Shown here: positions 1-13,289 of the stretch, piece after piece
Layout of the letters: every line of letters starts with the position of its first letter
How positions within the stretch are numbered: the stretch's first letter is position 1
NCBI GenBank assembly: GCA_964035795.1
Contig: OZ038321.1
Location: 11,497,093-11,561,092, forward strand
DNA from: Pterobdella sp. o SKG-2022
Taxonomy: Eukaryota; Annelida; Clitellata; Hirudinida; Piscicolidae
DNA length: 64,000 nt
Direction of reading: 5' to 3'
Notes under the pieces: generated by a model
Database searches by the model: none
Told to the model about the DNA's origin: nothing
What the model saw: only the letters and a program-made list of their open reading frames with translations
Program-made: the position numbers and the translations under genes

Positions 1-3000
1 TATCAAAGGGTTTGGTGGCCTTTATGCAAACTTCTAACCTCGGTGTATTTTATTTTTTATCGAGTCCAGTTAGATAATTACAAATGTCGGAAAGAGGAAA
101 ACTTTTAAACACAGAGCATTTTTAGTTTATTCTTATTGTTATTATTATTTTATCATTTTATTTTTTTTTAGTTTATTGTTATTGTTATTCTTATTGTATC
201 ATTATATTTAGTTTTATTATTCAACTAAGTTATTGCTGAAGTGACCGATTTGAAAAGAATATTGCTAAATAGTATCATTGAAAAGTATTTAAATTTAGCT
301 GTGCTCCAATTTTCCAACTTTTAATAATTCAAAAAAAATTGAAACTTTTTATAAGTAAAATGAAAACTATAATAAACACACTTAATGAAATAGCTATAAA
401 TTTTTATAAATTTATAAAAATACCTTTTTAAGAAAGCTTTATAAATTTTCAAAATATTGCAAGCTTTTGAGAATTATTTTCGACGAACCTTGCAAACTTG
501 GACATATTTATAAGGTTCTCGTTCATTGTTGCCGCTTATATATGCTTTAGCCTGAATACATTCATGAACACTGACAATATGTTTGTAGAAAGTAACGTAA
601 ATTTAAATTGAATTAATACATTTAATTATTCAATATGAGCATATTAACTTGATGAGAAATCTTCATTAAATTTGACATTTAATTTTCATTAGGTTTAATT
701 TGATAATATGGCATAAATGAAATGTAAATTCTGAATGCCACGCTGACGATAGACGCCTGTCTGCCTCAGTGGCTTTTAGTAGCTCCCTTATTGTCTCCTC
801 ACTCAACAATGCATTTCTAAATAATCATATTTAGCTTCAAATATTATTTTAAATTGAATAATATTGAAAAATTCAATTTATTTTATTTATATATATATAA
901 CTAATATGCAATAATGGATGTTTTAAAATAATTCAAAAAGATATTTCTTGAAAGTTTTGATTATTTTAAAGTGGTGTAAGGTGGGTTTCTTTTAAAATGT
1001 CATAATTAAAAACTAGCAGACGAATGCAGAATGAAGATGTAACATTTTGCTATTTCACTGTCGCCACTATTGGGCACATTGTATTTCAATGTAGTTTATT
1101 GAGTTTTCTCACAATAGATAAATAGCTTTAAACTATATATGCTGTATAAAATTTTTTTAAATCGTTTTACTTTTTTTACTTTTACTGTTTCAATTGTTAT
1201 TAATACTAATACAATTACTTAAACTTTAAATGACACCACTACTGCTACTGGAAATACTGTTGTCATAGCAGCAGTAGAGATTTTAATAGTAGTAGAAGTA
1301 ACAGTAATAGTTGTAAGACTATATGTTTTAGATTGAATCTTAAATAAATATTTGCAAAGTGAAACTTATTCTCATACGTAAAACAAGTACGTTTGCATTA
1401 GAACTTTCGACTTCAAAACGCCTAATTAATTGCTTTTGTCTCGTTATAAAATTTAAATGTTTCTGGGCTTGAAATTTGTTTTTGAGGGTTTGAACAAAAT
1501 GAATCTAAATTTCATGCAATATTAACTTATTTTAAAGTATCGATGTTGAGAATGTCTAGTTTTAAAAAATCTTTATTTTTTCTAATTTCGTTTTAATGAA
1601 ATATTATTAAAAAGGACTAATCATAATTTAGAACTATTTACATTTTCATAATTTATTGTTTAAAAAAATTTACATTTTTCCAGTTTTTAAAACGTAAGTA
1701 TCAATTAACACAACACATGCAACTAAAATACTTACTACTTTTATCAAAATATCCATCAAAAATAGCATTATTCGAATTAAGTGATTGAATTATAAACACC
1801 CAACTCCATCAACCACATAAACTTCAACAAGCAACAATAATTGCAATTGACTCCACCAAGGTCCACAAACATGGAACACACAACTATAAGGGGCATGAAT
1901 AAATCAAATAGACTCTAGGGACGAGAGGACACAGTGAATAAATATAAAATTCTTTATTACGATATATCTTTATTAAGGATATTATCAGCCTATGTTTTGT
2001 ATGAGTGTTGACAGAACTTTTGCATTACATGGTACAGTAATTAATATTTCGGTTAGATGCGTCTGATTTTTGAGTTAAAGCATTGTTAATTGTTGTCTTA
2101 TTTGATTAATTTATTTATTGTTCTCATTTCAAGTTGACCTATGAAGTTTTACATTTTGAATTATGTTCTCATAAATATAAAAATTAATGGTATTTTACTA
2201 TTAATGATGAAAAATGACATAATGCTTTATTTTAAAATATTTTTTTTCAAAAACTTTGTGTTTCGATTAGCTTAGTGAGATATTTGTATCAGTTTATATA
2301 GAGACTGTGTTGGAATGTGGTTTAGGTTTTTCAAACCTTTCCCAAACAACATTTAATGTTATGAAAAAACCTTGGCTCTAATTGCCAATTATTTGCTGTA
2401 TTTATGAACCTCTTTTATTATGAAAGTAAAATCATTGTTGTTATATTTAGAAAAAATAAATAAATAAAAATGAAAAAATAATTTGAAAACTAAAAATCTC
2501 TTTTAACTTGGTAGATGATAAACGTTGTTCATATTGGAATAAATAATGAGAAAAAATTTTAAATCAAATCTTTTGACCCATACTTTATATTTTAAAAAGT
2601 TTCAGAATTCATTTCTAAATTCAATTTTACATCCTTATAATTTCTCAAACTTATTTAAGAATCTTTAGTTATTTTTTCTATACTTCAGTTTCATCGCAAA
2701 TTTTCTTTATTGGTTCACCTTTGAATACCCTATCCAATTAAACTCTATTTTTGAAACTATCTTCATCCATTTACAACTTAAGTCATGAATTCGTCAATAA
2801 ATCCTTGCTTGCTACAGACAGTCACATTCTGATGTACCACGCCAGCCCAGCTGTAATGATGAGTTATTTTCGAAGATGGCTTCTAGGCATTTATTTGTCA
2901 AATTTTATCAAATTATTTATTTATGTGCAGTTGATTAAGGCATGTTATAAGTGTCAAGCCATCTTCATTTGTTGGAGGGATGAAACTAATATAAAAGCCG

Positions 3001-4506
3001 TTATTAAATCTATAAACATTTTAAAAGAGTTACGGATTCATGTAAAATTTGAAATAGTTATCAATACAGCAAATTATTTGATGTTTTTGAAAAAAAATAA
3101 AAAGCATATAATGACTTTAACTAATTCAACTCAAAAATTTATAAACTGAACAGAACGAAAGGTCGTAGTGGAAGCCACATTATCACGAAAAGTATATAAG
3201 GACTTAATTTTTAAATAGATATAAAGTTTTATTTAATTCAGCAGTGAATGTATTAAAGCAGAGTTCGTTAATCTTTTGGCATATTTTTTGTAAAGTAGAT
3301 AATTTGCTCATTTTTAGCTTAGGTTTATTAAACTAATAATTTCAAAAATTTGTTAAACAAAGATTTTTGATAAAATATATATTCAAATGTTGATTATTTT
3401 ATAAAAACGGAAAATTTCATAAACTAAAACAATTATCTTTTTAATGCAGCAACTCTGCGGCTTTCAAGACTACCTTGATTAGAGAAATATTTTTAATTCA
3501 AATATTTTTAAATACAATACCAAGTAAAACAACAAAAAATGTATAAATTTTAAAATATGAGTAATTGATAAAACAAAGGCAGTATTAATATTCCATTGAA
3601 ATGCATGCACATCTTAACATTCTTATGCATATTCATGAGTTTACTGTTGCAACTTTTGTAAACTTATTTCCCATCAAAACACCTATAATCTTCATTGTTT
3701 TAAATTCAATGTTTGTCAGATAGACAGCTTGATTTGATTGCTGAGTTCATCTAATTTTTTAAATTAGATACCTCTATAATCTAAATCCATAATCTATCTA
3801 ATCCTACTTCATCATAAATTGGAACTGTTCATATGTTTGTAAACATGCTATTTCCCTGGTAAATGTATTGAAACAACTAAGTTTAACTTTGGTTTTGTTC
3901 ACAACACTGAAGGAATGGCCAAAAAACCAGTCTACTTTTCAATGATATTTTTTTTTACGTTGAACTTTTTGACAAGTTTCCACTGCCAGTCTTTCAACCA
4001 GTAGGACGCCTAATTTTTTCATAAGTTTAATTTTTTTCTACTCATACATTTAAAAAGCTTTTCCATTGTATACAATTTGTAATTTCAAGGCTTCAAACTG
4101 ATACTAATTGTATTTTGTGATTTCAAGTAATTTTCGACTCAACTTACTCAATCTTATACAAAAAGCTTTGGATTATTTTTCGATAAGCTTTTAGTATCTT
4201 CAATTATCAATATTTTTGCTTTCCTTTCACGGCTTCATTTATAATAAGTTTCTCATAATATAAAGTAACTGTAAAAAGTAAGCAAAATAATAATAATCGA
4301 AAAAAACTAAATCAGAGTATATTTACAAATAAGAGAAAACTTCATAAAATAATCTTACATCTCCTAGTATATTTAAAGCTTTTGAAACATTTTTGAGAAA
4401 AAATAAACTAAAATACCCCAATGAAAAGAGTAAAAGCAAACTGTGGTTGATAATAAAATGTTTTACATATATCCTGTTCTCATCGAAATCAACTCATGAA
4501 CCGTAG
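1..4506. other. AT-rich region, no gene identified
   Basis: About 4.5 kb of very AT-rich sequence with long T and A runs. I see no family-level similarity. The first exons of the downstream receptor gene (signal peptide and start of the extracellular domain) should lie in or before this stretch, but I could not place them. An open stretch at 2751-3149 lacks coding character or recognisable motifs. A slightly more GC-rich island near 720-820 is discussed as a finding. Confidence 0.6.
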
Positions 4507-7500
4507 CAAGACGTTGGTGAAGATGATGCGGCAAGACAACTACTCGCAACACGATCCTCCCAGGATAGGTTTTAAGTCTTAAGCCTTATCTTCTGTCATT
4601 TCTGTTTATTTATAGTAATGAATCTATTTAGTGTGTTGTTTTGTGCGCAACCTTTTGTCTCGTTTATGTGATGTATGCAAAAGATATTAATAACAAAATA
4701 CGTAGTTATATTCAAAAAAAATATTTTTTGATGATTATGGAAAATGATTATGTTGAAAAAATGTATTGAAAAACCTTAAAGTTTGTTAGAACAATCAATA
4801 TATTTCCGTGTCAAGCACATGATAGAATAAAACAAAGCTTGGCGTATTTTTTCATCAAATTTAGTCTCGTTTTAAATATTCTCTAGTTCAAACAAATAGG
4901 CTTTTGAAAGGTAATTTAATAAGGGCTAAAATTGAATCTTTTCAAAAAAAATTAATTAGGTTAGGTTTAAAGCCTAAAAGTTGGTAATCAAAGTTATGAA
5001 TGTTTCAGACGCTCCAACAAACGTCCGCATTGGCATCTACATCATAGGCTTCTACGCCTTCAACGAACAAACCATGGTAAAATAATTTAAAAAAATTCAA
5101 TTTCAAAATCTCACTTTGATAAATGAATAATTGAAATCATTCAAATGCTAAAACAATTCCAGGATTATTCTCTGAGTTTGAATTTGAAACAAGCTTGGAA
5201 CGACCCAAGATTGAAGCATAAAGTGCCAAAAAAGATGGAAGAAATAGAGAGAAAAAAAACTACATACGAACCTCTGCAATCTTTCAAGTTCAATGAGGCT
5301 TGGAAAAAAATCTGGCTTCCCGACACATTCTTCAGAAATGAAAAAAAAGCTAGTTATGTTTTTTGTTAATTTTAAAAACTTTGTTATGAGTAATTTTGCA
5401 AAAATTTTTATGAATTTTTGAATATTTATAAACACAACGGCACATTTAAGCCTTTAAACCTACCTTGTGCTTTCCTCCACCCATGTCACTAGTATTAAAA
5501 ACCATTAAGAGCATCAAAATTACTTACTATTTAATCATTTGTTATAGTCTTTGACATTTGATCAATGCCTTAAAGTTTCAGGAATATGCGTGTTGCCCAG
5601 TTACACATGTTTTGTGTTTCACCTGCATATGTTTTCATGTCTAAGTGGATTATCATAATTTAATAGAAATATTCATGAAAACAAAAGATTACTTATCATT
5701 AGAGTTAAAAAGCAATGCAACATATATACAACAGAAATTGATTGATAGTTCGATGCCTTTGTATAGTTTATAAAGAGTTTAAAAACACATGACCTTAAGA
5801 ATAAAGTACAAAACTCACTCATTATTGTCAGCTCCAATAGATTAAAGTTTTAAAAAAGATATAAATGGATTTAATTTAATTGAAGTTAATTGAATTCAAG
5901 GGACGATCGTCTTTACATAATAAGATTGCTTAAGGTCAAAAATTATTGAAATCGTCTGAGATTTGGTATGTCTAGGCTCCAGCCTTTGAATATATAATTT
6001 TTCATTTAATTCTAATGAATTTAAAATAAATATCATTAAATATATATCAGCAATAACAAGCACATATTAATTACAGCTCTGAGCTTTAATAGAATAGTTT
6101 GTATTTTAGGTTTATTTAACTTGGAAGTTTAGTTGGAAACTTTCAATTTAAAATATCATTAAAACTCTTATTACTGATACGATGTTTTATAATCTGGTAG
6201 AATGGGATTTTTTGGTCTATATTATTTATTTATCTTATTTTTATGAATTTTTAAAGATACGTCACATTCTTTTTTTTTCAAACTAAGTATAAAAACATTT
6301 CATCAAAAAATAATGGATAATATATGACTTGCAAAACTTTCCGTTTTGGTGTTGTGATGAAACTCGAAATGAAAAATATGCCTTCTTAGAGCAAACAATG
6401 TTTATATGTCTCTTCTCAGTTATCAAGAACGATCATCATTATCAAGACCCACATTGCTTCAAATATTTCTTATTTAATGCTTTACACTCTGTGAAAATAC
6501 TTCAAACTCAAGTCAAATGAGACTTGGTACTTGCACCAGTTTTCAGCAATGTATTCGAATCAGAAAGTAAGTTTGTGTATGATACAGAGTTATATGTTGA
6601 AAATCTTATCATTTGAAATGTTCATTGAAACATATATTTATATATTATCTCTGAAACATTTTGAAACAATTATGGTTTTGAGTTTCATTGTGGATTCTTA
6701 AACAGGCGATTTGTATTTAGAACAAATTTCAATTTGAAAAATTAAGTTTCGTGCTGGAAAAAGTCACGTTCATTCACATCTATCTTCCTCGTATAGTTTA
6801 AAAGATATTTTATATTTCATCTAAACTTTAATAAATTACTTCTAGGTATTAAGTATTGTTAAGTTCAATTGTTATCATTGTTTATACCATTATTAATATT
6901 GCTAGTGATTTATGTACAAAAAGCTGAGTTACTTAAAAATCTTAATGATCACATAAAAATTCAATTTGGATTTTGTAAAGTAAAGGGTTTATTTATCGCT
7001 GCCATTGAAAGAAGCTTTTGATTTTGATAAGTAAGAAATAGAATCATTGATAATATAAGCAGATAACTTATTTTAAGGAAAACTTTTAAATCGACCATCC
7101 TCGTCCTATATTGGGGTTTCGTTAGCTCAACAGATGTTTCACAGAGCGCTACTCTTTATGTATCTAATTGTCGGCCCACGCGATTTCGAACCCAGTAACT
7201 TTAGATAATTAGTCTAATGCTTTGGCAGCTGAGCTAAGAGGGCCAAAAAACTTAAATATGAATAAATATAAGTTTAAGTGTAAATAAAAAATAATCTTTT
7301 GGTCAAAAAACTTCACTGTTATCTCACAACAAGCATTTTATTATACTTTGGATGTTCTTGGCCTCTTTCCTGTGACAGCTGATGTTTGGTTCTTTAACAT
7401 TATTGACGGCCAACTAACAATGGTCGAAGTCAGAATCTTGTGAAAGTTTTCAATCGTGCACTAGTTTTATCAATTATTCATGCTCATGTAAAGGATTTTA

Positions 7501-10209
7501 TTTTTTTCGATTGTTATAGTACTAAGTACGTTTTTAACAAAAGCTTTGTAGAATGAAGTATGGAAAATATATAATGTATCAAAATTTACAAAAAAAAACA
7601 CTATATACACTTGTAATTAAATATCACATGTTTTTGTGTTCAAAACTAACTGTTGGACCTTCATTGTATGATCCCCATTTAAATCCAGGCAGGCTTCCAC
7701 GACGTCACAGTGGCAAACAGACTGGTAATCGTCAAGTCGAATGGAGATATATGGTACAATATGAGGTTGTGCATTGAATAACCATGCTAATGATTATGAT
7801 GTGCTAAGTAATAACAATGAAAATAATAATTTTAAAAGTGAATAATAAATTTTCAAAAGTTATCGATGAATCATATAATAATCAGTTTCAAAACGTTACC
7901 CAGTTTTGAAAATATAAAAATTTTACCAAGAGATTAACTGCTCTGTGACTGCTATTTTTTTTTAGAAAAATTCAAATAATTAATTTAAATGTTTATTTTG
8001 TTAAAAAGCTATTTATAGAATTTCAGCAACATTGTCCTGTCCAATGAAACTGCACAAATACCCCCTCGACAAACAAGTCTGTCCAATGATGTTCGAAAGT
8101 TGTGAGTCTTTTATGATCCTTGATAAAAGTAACAATTTATAATATCACTTTTTATGATGTTAAGTTTAATAATAGGCATGCATTTATAAGATAATAATTG
8201 GGTTTGTTGTTAGCTTCACTGCCTGGTAATGACGTTTTATATGAGCCCTCTTGAAGTTTAACTTCACAAGTCTTTCATAATGCTGCATTCATATTCAAGT
8301 GATGTACTTGGATCATTAAGCTTAATTATGGTAACATAATGTTGAGATTTAAAACAATTCTTACAAAATTATTTGTAAAATATTCGTAAAATAATATATG
8401 CATTGAAAAAATTTGAACAAGTATTTTGTGTTTTATGGTTGTTGGAATGTTTGCATACTAAGATTTTTGTCACATATTTTGTACATTAATTGTCTAAATA
8501 ATGCTACAAATAAGGTTCATACTAAAGTTTAAGCAACGTGTAAATTTTCTCGGTCAACGAGATGTTATTGCTTTTAAATCCGCTTGATGCATGCCTGAAA
8601 CCCATCAAAATAAACATAAAACTTTATGAATCGTTTTCAAATTCAAAGAGGTTAAAAATAAATTTTTCTATTAATTAATTAATTAATCAATATTCGTGTT
8701 AATAATCATTTGATATTTGTGAAATATTCTCTGATTTTTTTCAACTTTTTGTAGGTTTTATGGTGTAAAAAAAAGATTCTCATTATATAAAAAGTAATTA
8801 ACAATTTGAAAAAATATTAAATAAATTGTAGTTGGGTACACATCGGACACAATGCAACTGAGTTGGCTCGATGACCCAGTTGAAGTATCTAATGACCTAC
8901 ATATTGTCCAATTCAACTACGAAAACCACCAACTAATCGATTGTTCTAATAATTATACCGGAGGTGAATTTGTTAGCAATTACTGTTGCTTCTCAATTGT
9001 TTAGCTAGGTTATTTATATCCCTACAGGAAGTTTTCCGTGCTTACAGATCAATTTCGTTTTGCAACGGGATGTTGGCTACTTCACTATACAAGTACTCAC
9101 AAATCATATTTCAAGTTTTAAATATTAATTCAATATAACCCATCAGGTTTTCTTTCCCACTTTCCTCATAGTGGTTTTATCATGGTTGTCGTTTTGGATA
9201 AGCACAGATGCAGTGCCTGCTAGGGTGTCTTTAGGCTTATTAACTGTGCTCACTATGACTAACCTCAGTATCAGTTAGCATTTTTGAACATCATTTAAAC
9301 TCTTATACTTCTGTTAAATCTTTTGATGTGTTCAAAACACACATTGAGCTTCGAAATAAACCTAAGCAAAAATATTATTTTTCAAAACGATGAAATTTTA
9401 AATTTTGTAATTGTAAAAATACATAAATTTTTTTATTAACTTTTTGATGAAAAATTTTTGATGATTTCTTGCAATGCCTCAATTTGAAAATCTTAATCAT
9501 AACCAGAAATAGCGAGGGTTTTTTTTGAAGTTTTTCAGGTTTTTAATGAAGCGTTAAAACTATTTAAATTATAATATCAACTTTTGTGCTTTACTTTGAT
9601 CAAAGGTATCAACAGTAACCTGCCAAGAGTGAGTTACATCAAAGCGATAGACATATGGATGTCAGCGTGTTTGTTATTTGTGTTCAGTGCCTTATCGGAG
9701 TATGCCTTTGTGAATGTTGCTTCAAGACACAAGGTCATCACGAGGCATCCTAAAATAATTGTTAGTTTAAATCACTGCAAATTTTTAAGCATTCCTCATA
9801 AAGAAGTAGGTTTGTGAGACCAGGTTTATCATTATTTCATTCATTTAAAAACGTCATAAGCCTCCAGAAATGAAACCAGGATTGAAAAACAAAGTTAAAT
9901 CTGTGAGTAATTATACTTTACTACATTTCTTAACTTCAAAAATACCTCGCAACTATCTTCCATACAATACAGGTGATTTCAAAAGGCAGCAGAAGCAAGC
10001 AGCACTGTCACAGAGCCATAGAAGGCAGTCCAGGAGTGGGTATTCTTCCACAAACTCTACTGGCACCTTTACCAAATTTGAGGGTACCTTTGGATGGCAA
10101 AGCAAGAGCTCAGAAGATTGATAATTGGGCTAGGGTGGTGTTTCCGTTAACTTTTGTTCTGTTTAATGTTGTATATTGGATTGGTTACATACATTTTGTA
10201 GCTCATTGA
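4507..10209 (+). CDS. Anion-selective Cys-loop ligand-gated channel (glycine/glutamate receptor type), 5' incomplete
   Basis: Plasma-membrane pentameric chloride channel subunit of inhibitory transmission. Exons with matching phases: ~4507-4568, 5009-5076, 5163-5352, 7693-7765, 8019-8101, 8832-8963, 9028-9092, 9147-9273, 9606-9733, 9861-9902, 9973-10209 (TGA). Order of parts: loop D region ending WNDPRL; WLPDTFF; the Cys-loop [15 protein letters not shown] (13 residues between cysteines); FGYT of loop B; a second loop-C cysteine pair (ten residues between), as in glycine and glutamate receptors but not GABA-A; TM1; TM2 with the PAR selectivity motif of anion channels; TM3; a short intracellular loop (~75 residues); and TM4, ending FVAH. 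In loop C the aromatic Tyr and Phe are kept, but the position of human GLRA1 Thr204 is Gly. The loop-D arginine that binds the ligand carboxylate is Lys. Ligand therefore uncertain. Signal-peptide exons not found; the first listed exon boundary is approximate. Confidence 0.93.
7173..7244 (-). repeat. tRNA-derived SINE head (copy 1)
   Basis: Read on the minus strand this is tRNA-like: it begins GGCCCTC, has a box-A-like TTAGCTCAGCTG, a 5-bp anticodon-type stem TTAGA/TCTAA, a box-B GGGTTCGAAATC and a 3' strand GTGGGCC that pairs with the start except for one position. The same head occurs at 25650 and 40865 fused to other sequence, so I read it as a SINE rather than a tRNA gene. Its tail (lower coordinates to about 7110) matches a second tail copy near 17985-18045. 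Confidence 0.65.
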
Positions 10210-10734
10210 ACATGTGTTTTTTGATGAGTTTCGTTAGGTCAAAGTTATATTTATGTTTTGAAAATTAACAGACAAATTATTTGTTCCTCTTGTTGAAATT
10301 CTAAACTGTCAATTGAAGAATGTGATATTTTGGATTATGAAAAATTAATGAAATAACTTTTAATTTCAAAAATGTATTCAAAGAAAGACTATCATTGAAA
10401 TTTGAAAAAAGAGACATAAAATTATTCAATTTCATACCGGCTAACTCGAGATAGTTATGAACTTACTCAAATTTTAACGTAAAATTTACAAATTTTTGAT
10501 TTTATAATTTAAGAATAAATTATCGTCTTCGGTTGTCTCAAACAAGCGACAACTATAGTTCAAAATATTTCTTTATATATTAATATCTTTTTATTTGTTC
10601 AATGTTGAACCAAAAATTTGTCCGAAGTTTATCTCGATTACAATGATGAGATCACCATTATGTCACAAGTTGAGCCATTCAATTTGTTTAATGCAAGGGC
10701 TCTACTGAATTGTATTCAATAGATTCCTATGCAG

Positions 10735-10970
10735 TGTGTAAAGTCAAGGGAGTCTTACAGAACCGAGAAATTGATGAGCAGAAAAGGGTTGAAACGATAC
10801 AATTATTAGTACTGTGAGATGAAGAAGTTTGAGATGACAAGACACGTTGTGAGAAAAGATTAAGGATGAGTGTGTTAAACATACGTGGAAAGTAGAGAAT
10901 GATGGCAATAGAAGAAGGAGACCAAAATTATTCTAAAGAAGTTGAGTAGAAAACCATCATTTGGAAGGCT
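10735..10970 (+). mobile_element. Decayed non-LTR retrotransposon 3' fragment
   Basis: Broken frames give fragments resembling the carboxyl tail of LINE reverse transcriptases: KFEMTRHVVRKD followed by KHTWKVENDGNRRRRPK, i.e. the 'GH-x-R-k-d ... W-k-v-e-x-G-x-R-R-x-R-P-K' pattern. A similarly decayed relative lies at 29650-29840. Several stops and frame changes show it is dead. Assignment to a LINE clade is not possible from this piece. Confidence 0.5.
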
Positions 10971-11399
10971 TATAAAGAGTATCATAAAAAGACTTATACA
11001 CAGTGGTTCAATAGTTGTTTAATTATTTAAAAGGTCTATGTTTATGTCTAAATGACGGAATAAGGTCAATTATTGTATGGATAAAAGAAGAATCTTTCTT
11101 ATAATAAAATTATGACAAAACTTCATTTTTTGAAATAATAATTTTAAAAAACTTTTTAAATCTACAGTTTGAAGAACAATATCAGAAAGATTTTTTGAAC
11201 GCAATTAAGATTAAAATAAATTTACCAAAGCTTTTAACGATAGCAAAAAAAGTTGGTTTTCAATTTTTGATTGAATTCTAAAATAAATAAAGAAATTAAC
11301 TTTTAATCTAACTTTGAAAGACTAATAATAAATTTTAAATCTAAAAATAGTGTAAATCTTTCTTTGATTTAATTGGTCACTTTTTGTAAATCTTACGAT

Positions 11400-11405
11400 C
11401 ACGTG
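11400..11405. promoter_or_regulatory. CACGTG E-box / HRE-like site upstream of BNIP3
   Basis: A palindromic CACGTG lies 110 bp before the BNIP3 start codon. Its ACGTG half is the core of the HIF-responsive element, and vertebrate BNIP3 is a classic hypoxia-induced gene. The hexamer also occurs elsewhere in the window, so the match may be chance. Confidence 0.25.
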
Positions 11406-11515
11406 AACAAAACTATTGTGTATTGTAAACATTTATCTTATTTGTCAGCCTTTTAATCTTATTACTGTTTGACATCGCTTTTTCAAAGAAATTCAATAAA
11501 TTTCAAAATCATAAA

Positions 11516-12695
11516 ATGACCAGCAACGAAAATGGAAGTAATTTCGAGTATATAGAAGGTTGTTTTGACACTCTTTAAAGTATGTGTGTTGATTTTAAAT
11601 TTGATTTAACAGACGTAGAACCTGTGAAAACAACCGAAATCCTTCCTGGTACTATAAAAAAGTTATTATTAGATGCTCAAAAAGATACCTCATCAAGGCC
11701 ATCATCAAATAACGACAGGTTCGACGCATTTAATCGAAATGTCTAAATATTTTAATGGGTCCCTAAATAAAATTTCTATTCAATTTTTTAAACGATTTAA
11801 CATTTTTACATAATATGCTTCAATATAAAGCTTTATTTTATAATTTTCCAGCCCTAAGTATGAATTAGGAGTCTCCAGTGCTGCACCATCTTCCAGAGGA
11901 TCCGCATCCCAAGTAAAAATTAGTGACCATTAAACAATGGTTTTCATTGAATCACTCTATCCAAACTCAATTATTTTGAAACTTCAGCTTGACATTACCT
12001 TTAAATTACAAGTTTCTGATCAGTTGCCTCATTATATTCTTTACACTGTATGCATATTCTGTTTGAATAATCAAATTATTCATAACAATCTTTGATGAAG
12101 GATCAACCTGAACTAGAATGGGTGTGGGACTGGTCAAGTAGACCTGAACTTAATCCTAAGTAAAAATTTATGTATTATATTTCTATATCTGTTTATATAA
12201 AACTTGTTTATTTATTTTATTAATGTAGGAAATAAATTTTTTTTGGTTTTATCATAACTTTAAATACTTATGAAATTGTTTCTCAAACCTACTAATCAAT
12301 TTTACATTGTAGTGTACATGGTACTATTAAATTTCATTAATATATTCATAATTTCTCAAATTCAGATTAAAAGATGTAACATTCAAGCATCCAAAGCCCA
12401 AGAAAAAATGTCTGAGCATACGAAATACAAAACTTATGCAAAAACTCACCTGTTTGATGGATGCTTTTCCATACATTTTCATCACTCATGCCTTCTCTTT
12501 CCTCGCTGGAGCAGCTCTGTAAGTTTATTTTCGTAATTTCAATTCAAAAGTTCAAGATAATTATATTCATATTCAATTGAATTGAATTGTATAAAAGTTA
12601 TTCAATCCACGAAACTTCGAATTTGATTGATTTTTTGCAGCGTTTCTTTTATCATGAAAAAGACGAAAAGTGATTCAGTTTTAGCCATGTTATAG
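11516..12695 (+). CDS. BNIP3: BNIP3-family mitophagy receptor
   Basis: Outer-mitochondrial-membrane protein that recruits ATG8/LC3 to mitochondria and promotes mitophagy and cell death. Six exons, all phases consistent: 11516-11558, 11613-11718, 11852-11912, 12101-12159, 12366-12518, 12641-12695 (TAG); 158 residues against 194 in the human short form. Landmarks in order: FEYI at residues 10-13, at the place of the human LIR motif WVEL; LLLDAQ (human ILLDAQ); a Ser-rich linker; the family signature EWVWDWSSRPE before FKHPK; LSIRNTKLMQ (human LSMRNTSVMK); and a C-terminal membrane helix around FITHAFSFLAGAAL, which keeps the dimerising His and a small-residue pattern. A short basic tail follows. 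No recognisable acidic EEDD block is seen before the WDW motif. Very secure assignment; BNIP3 and BNIP3L are not separated here. Confidence 0.93.
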
Positions 12696-13225
12696 ACAAC
12701 TTTTACTATTGCTTCAATTCAATTTTTTTGATCTTTTTTTGAATTGTTTATATAAATAAGTTGTACTCTGTCAAAACTGATGCCATACAAATCTACAATG
12801 TGTTTTAAGCATTTGTGCTACCTCCTTAATCGCAATTTGAATCGAATAAGAATTTGATTCTTATTGACATTTCCATATCTAAATATTTGAAAAAAACTGA
12901 AGAATTAATTTTCATGTTAACAATGTAAAAATTTTAATTTAATTTAAATCTGATTTTTGTGATTTAAAAAATTTTTTCATTTATGCAGTAAAAATAAGAA
13001 TTTTCAATATAAAATCGTTGTACGAGAGATAATTGCAGTCAAAAGCGGTAAAACATCGATCTTAGTGTTTATTGCATAGATGAATCAAAATATCAAGAGA
13101 GATCAGTATATTCGTTGTAGGCATGACGCTAAATCACGTGCCTGCTACCTTTTTAGGATGTAAATTAAAACACACTTTTTTCCCAATCATACTTTAAGGT
13201 TACACATATTAACTTTTCAAAATAA
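12696..13225. other. Intergenic, nothing recognised
   Basis: AT-rich sequence between BNIP3 and a retrotransposon fragment; presumably contains the BNIP3 3' UTR. No coding or repeat signal seen. Confidence 0.5.
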
Positions 13226-13289
13226 TTGCTTGTTAAAGGAATCAACATAGGCTGTTTCATCAGCCTGCTCTCAAAATTTGGGTTAATAA

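Larger units (their letters stand above)
10210..11515. other. Intergenic, with a decayed LINE fragment
   Basis: No gene. The part at about 10735-10970 holds plus-strand remnants of a non-LTR retrotransposon C-terminus, annotated separately. Upstream of BNIP3 there is a CACGTG palindrome at 11400-11405. Confidence 0.5.

Noticed and set aside
2751..3149. 132-codon open frame on the plus strand
   Set aside because: No recognisable motif, strongly AT-driven composition (Ile/Lys/Leu/Phe) and no ATG at the start; probably chance.
7173..7244. Possible tRNA gene with an AAT-like anticodon
   Set aside because: One acceptor-stem mismatch, a pyrimidine after the anticodon, and the same head fused to different bodies elsewhere indicate a SINE.
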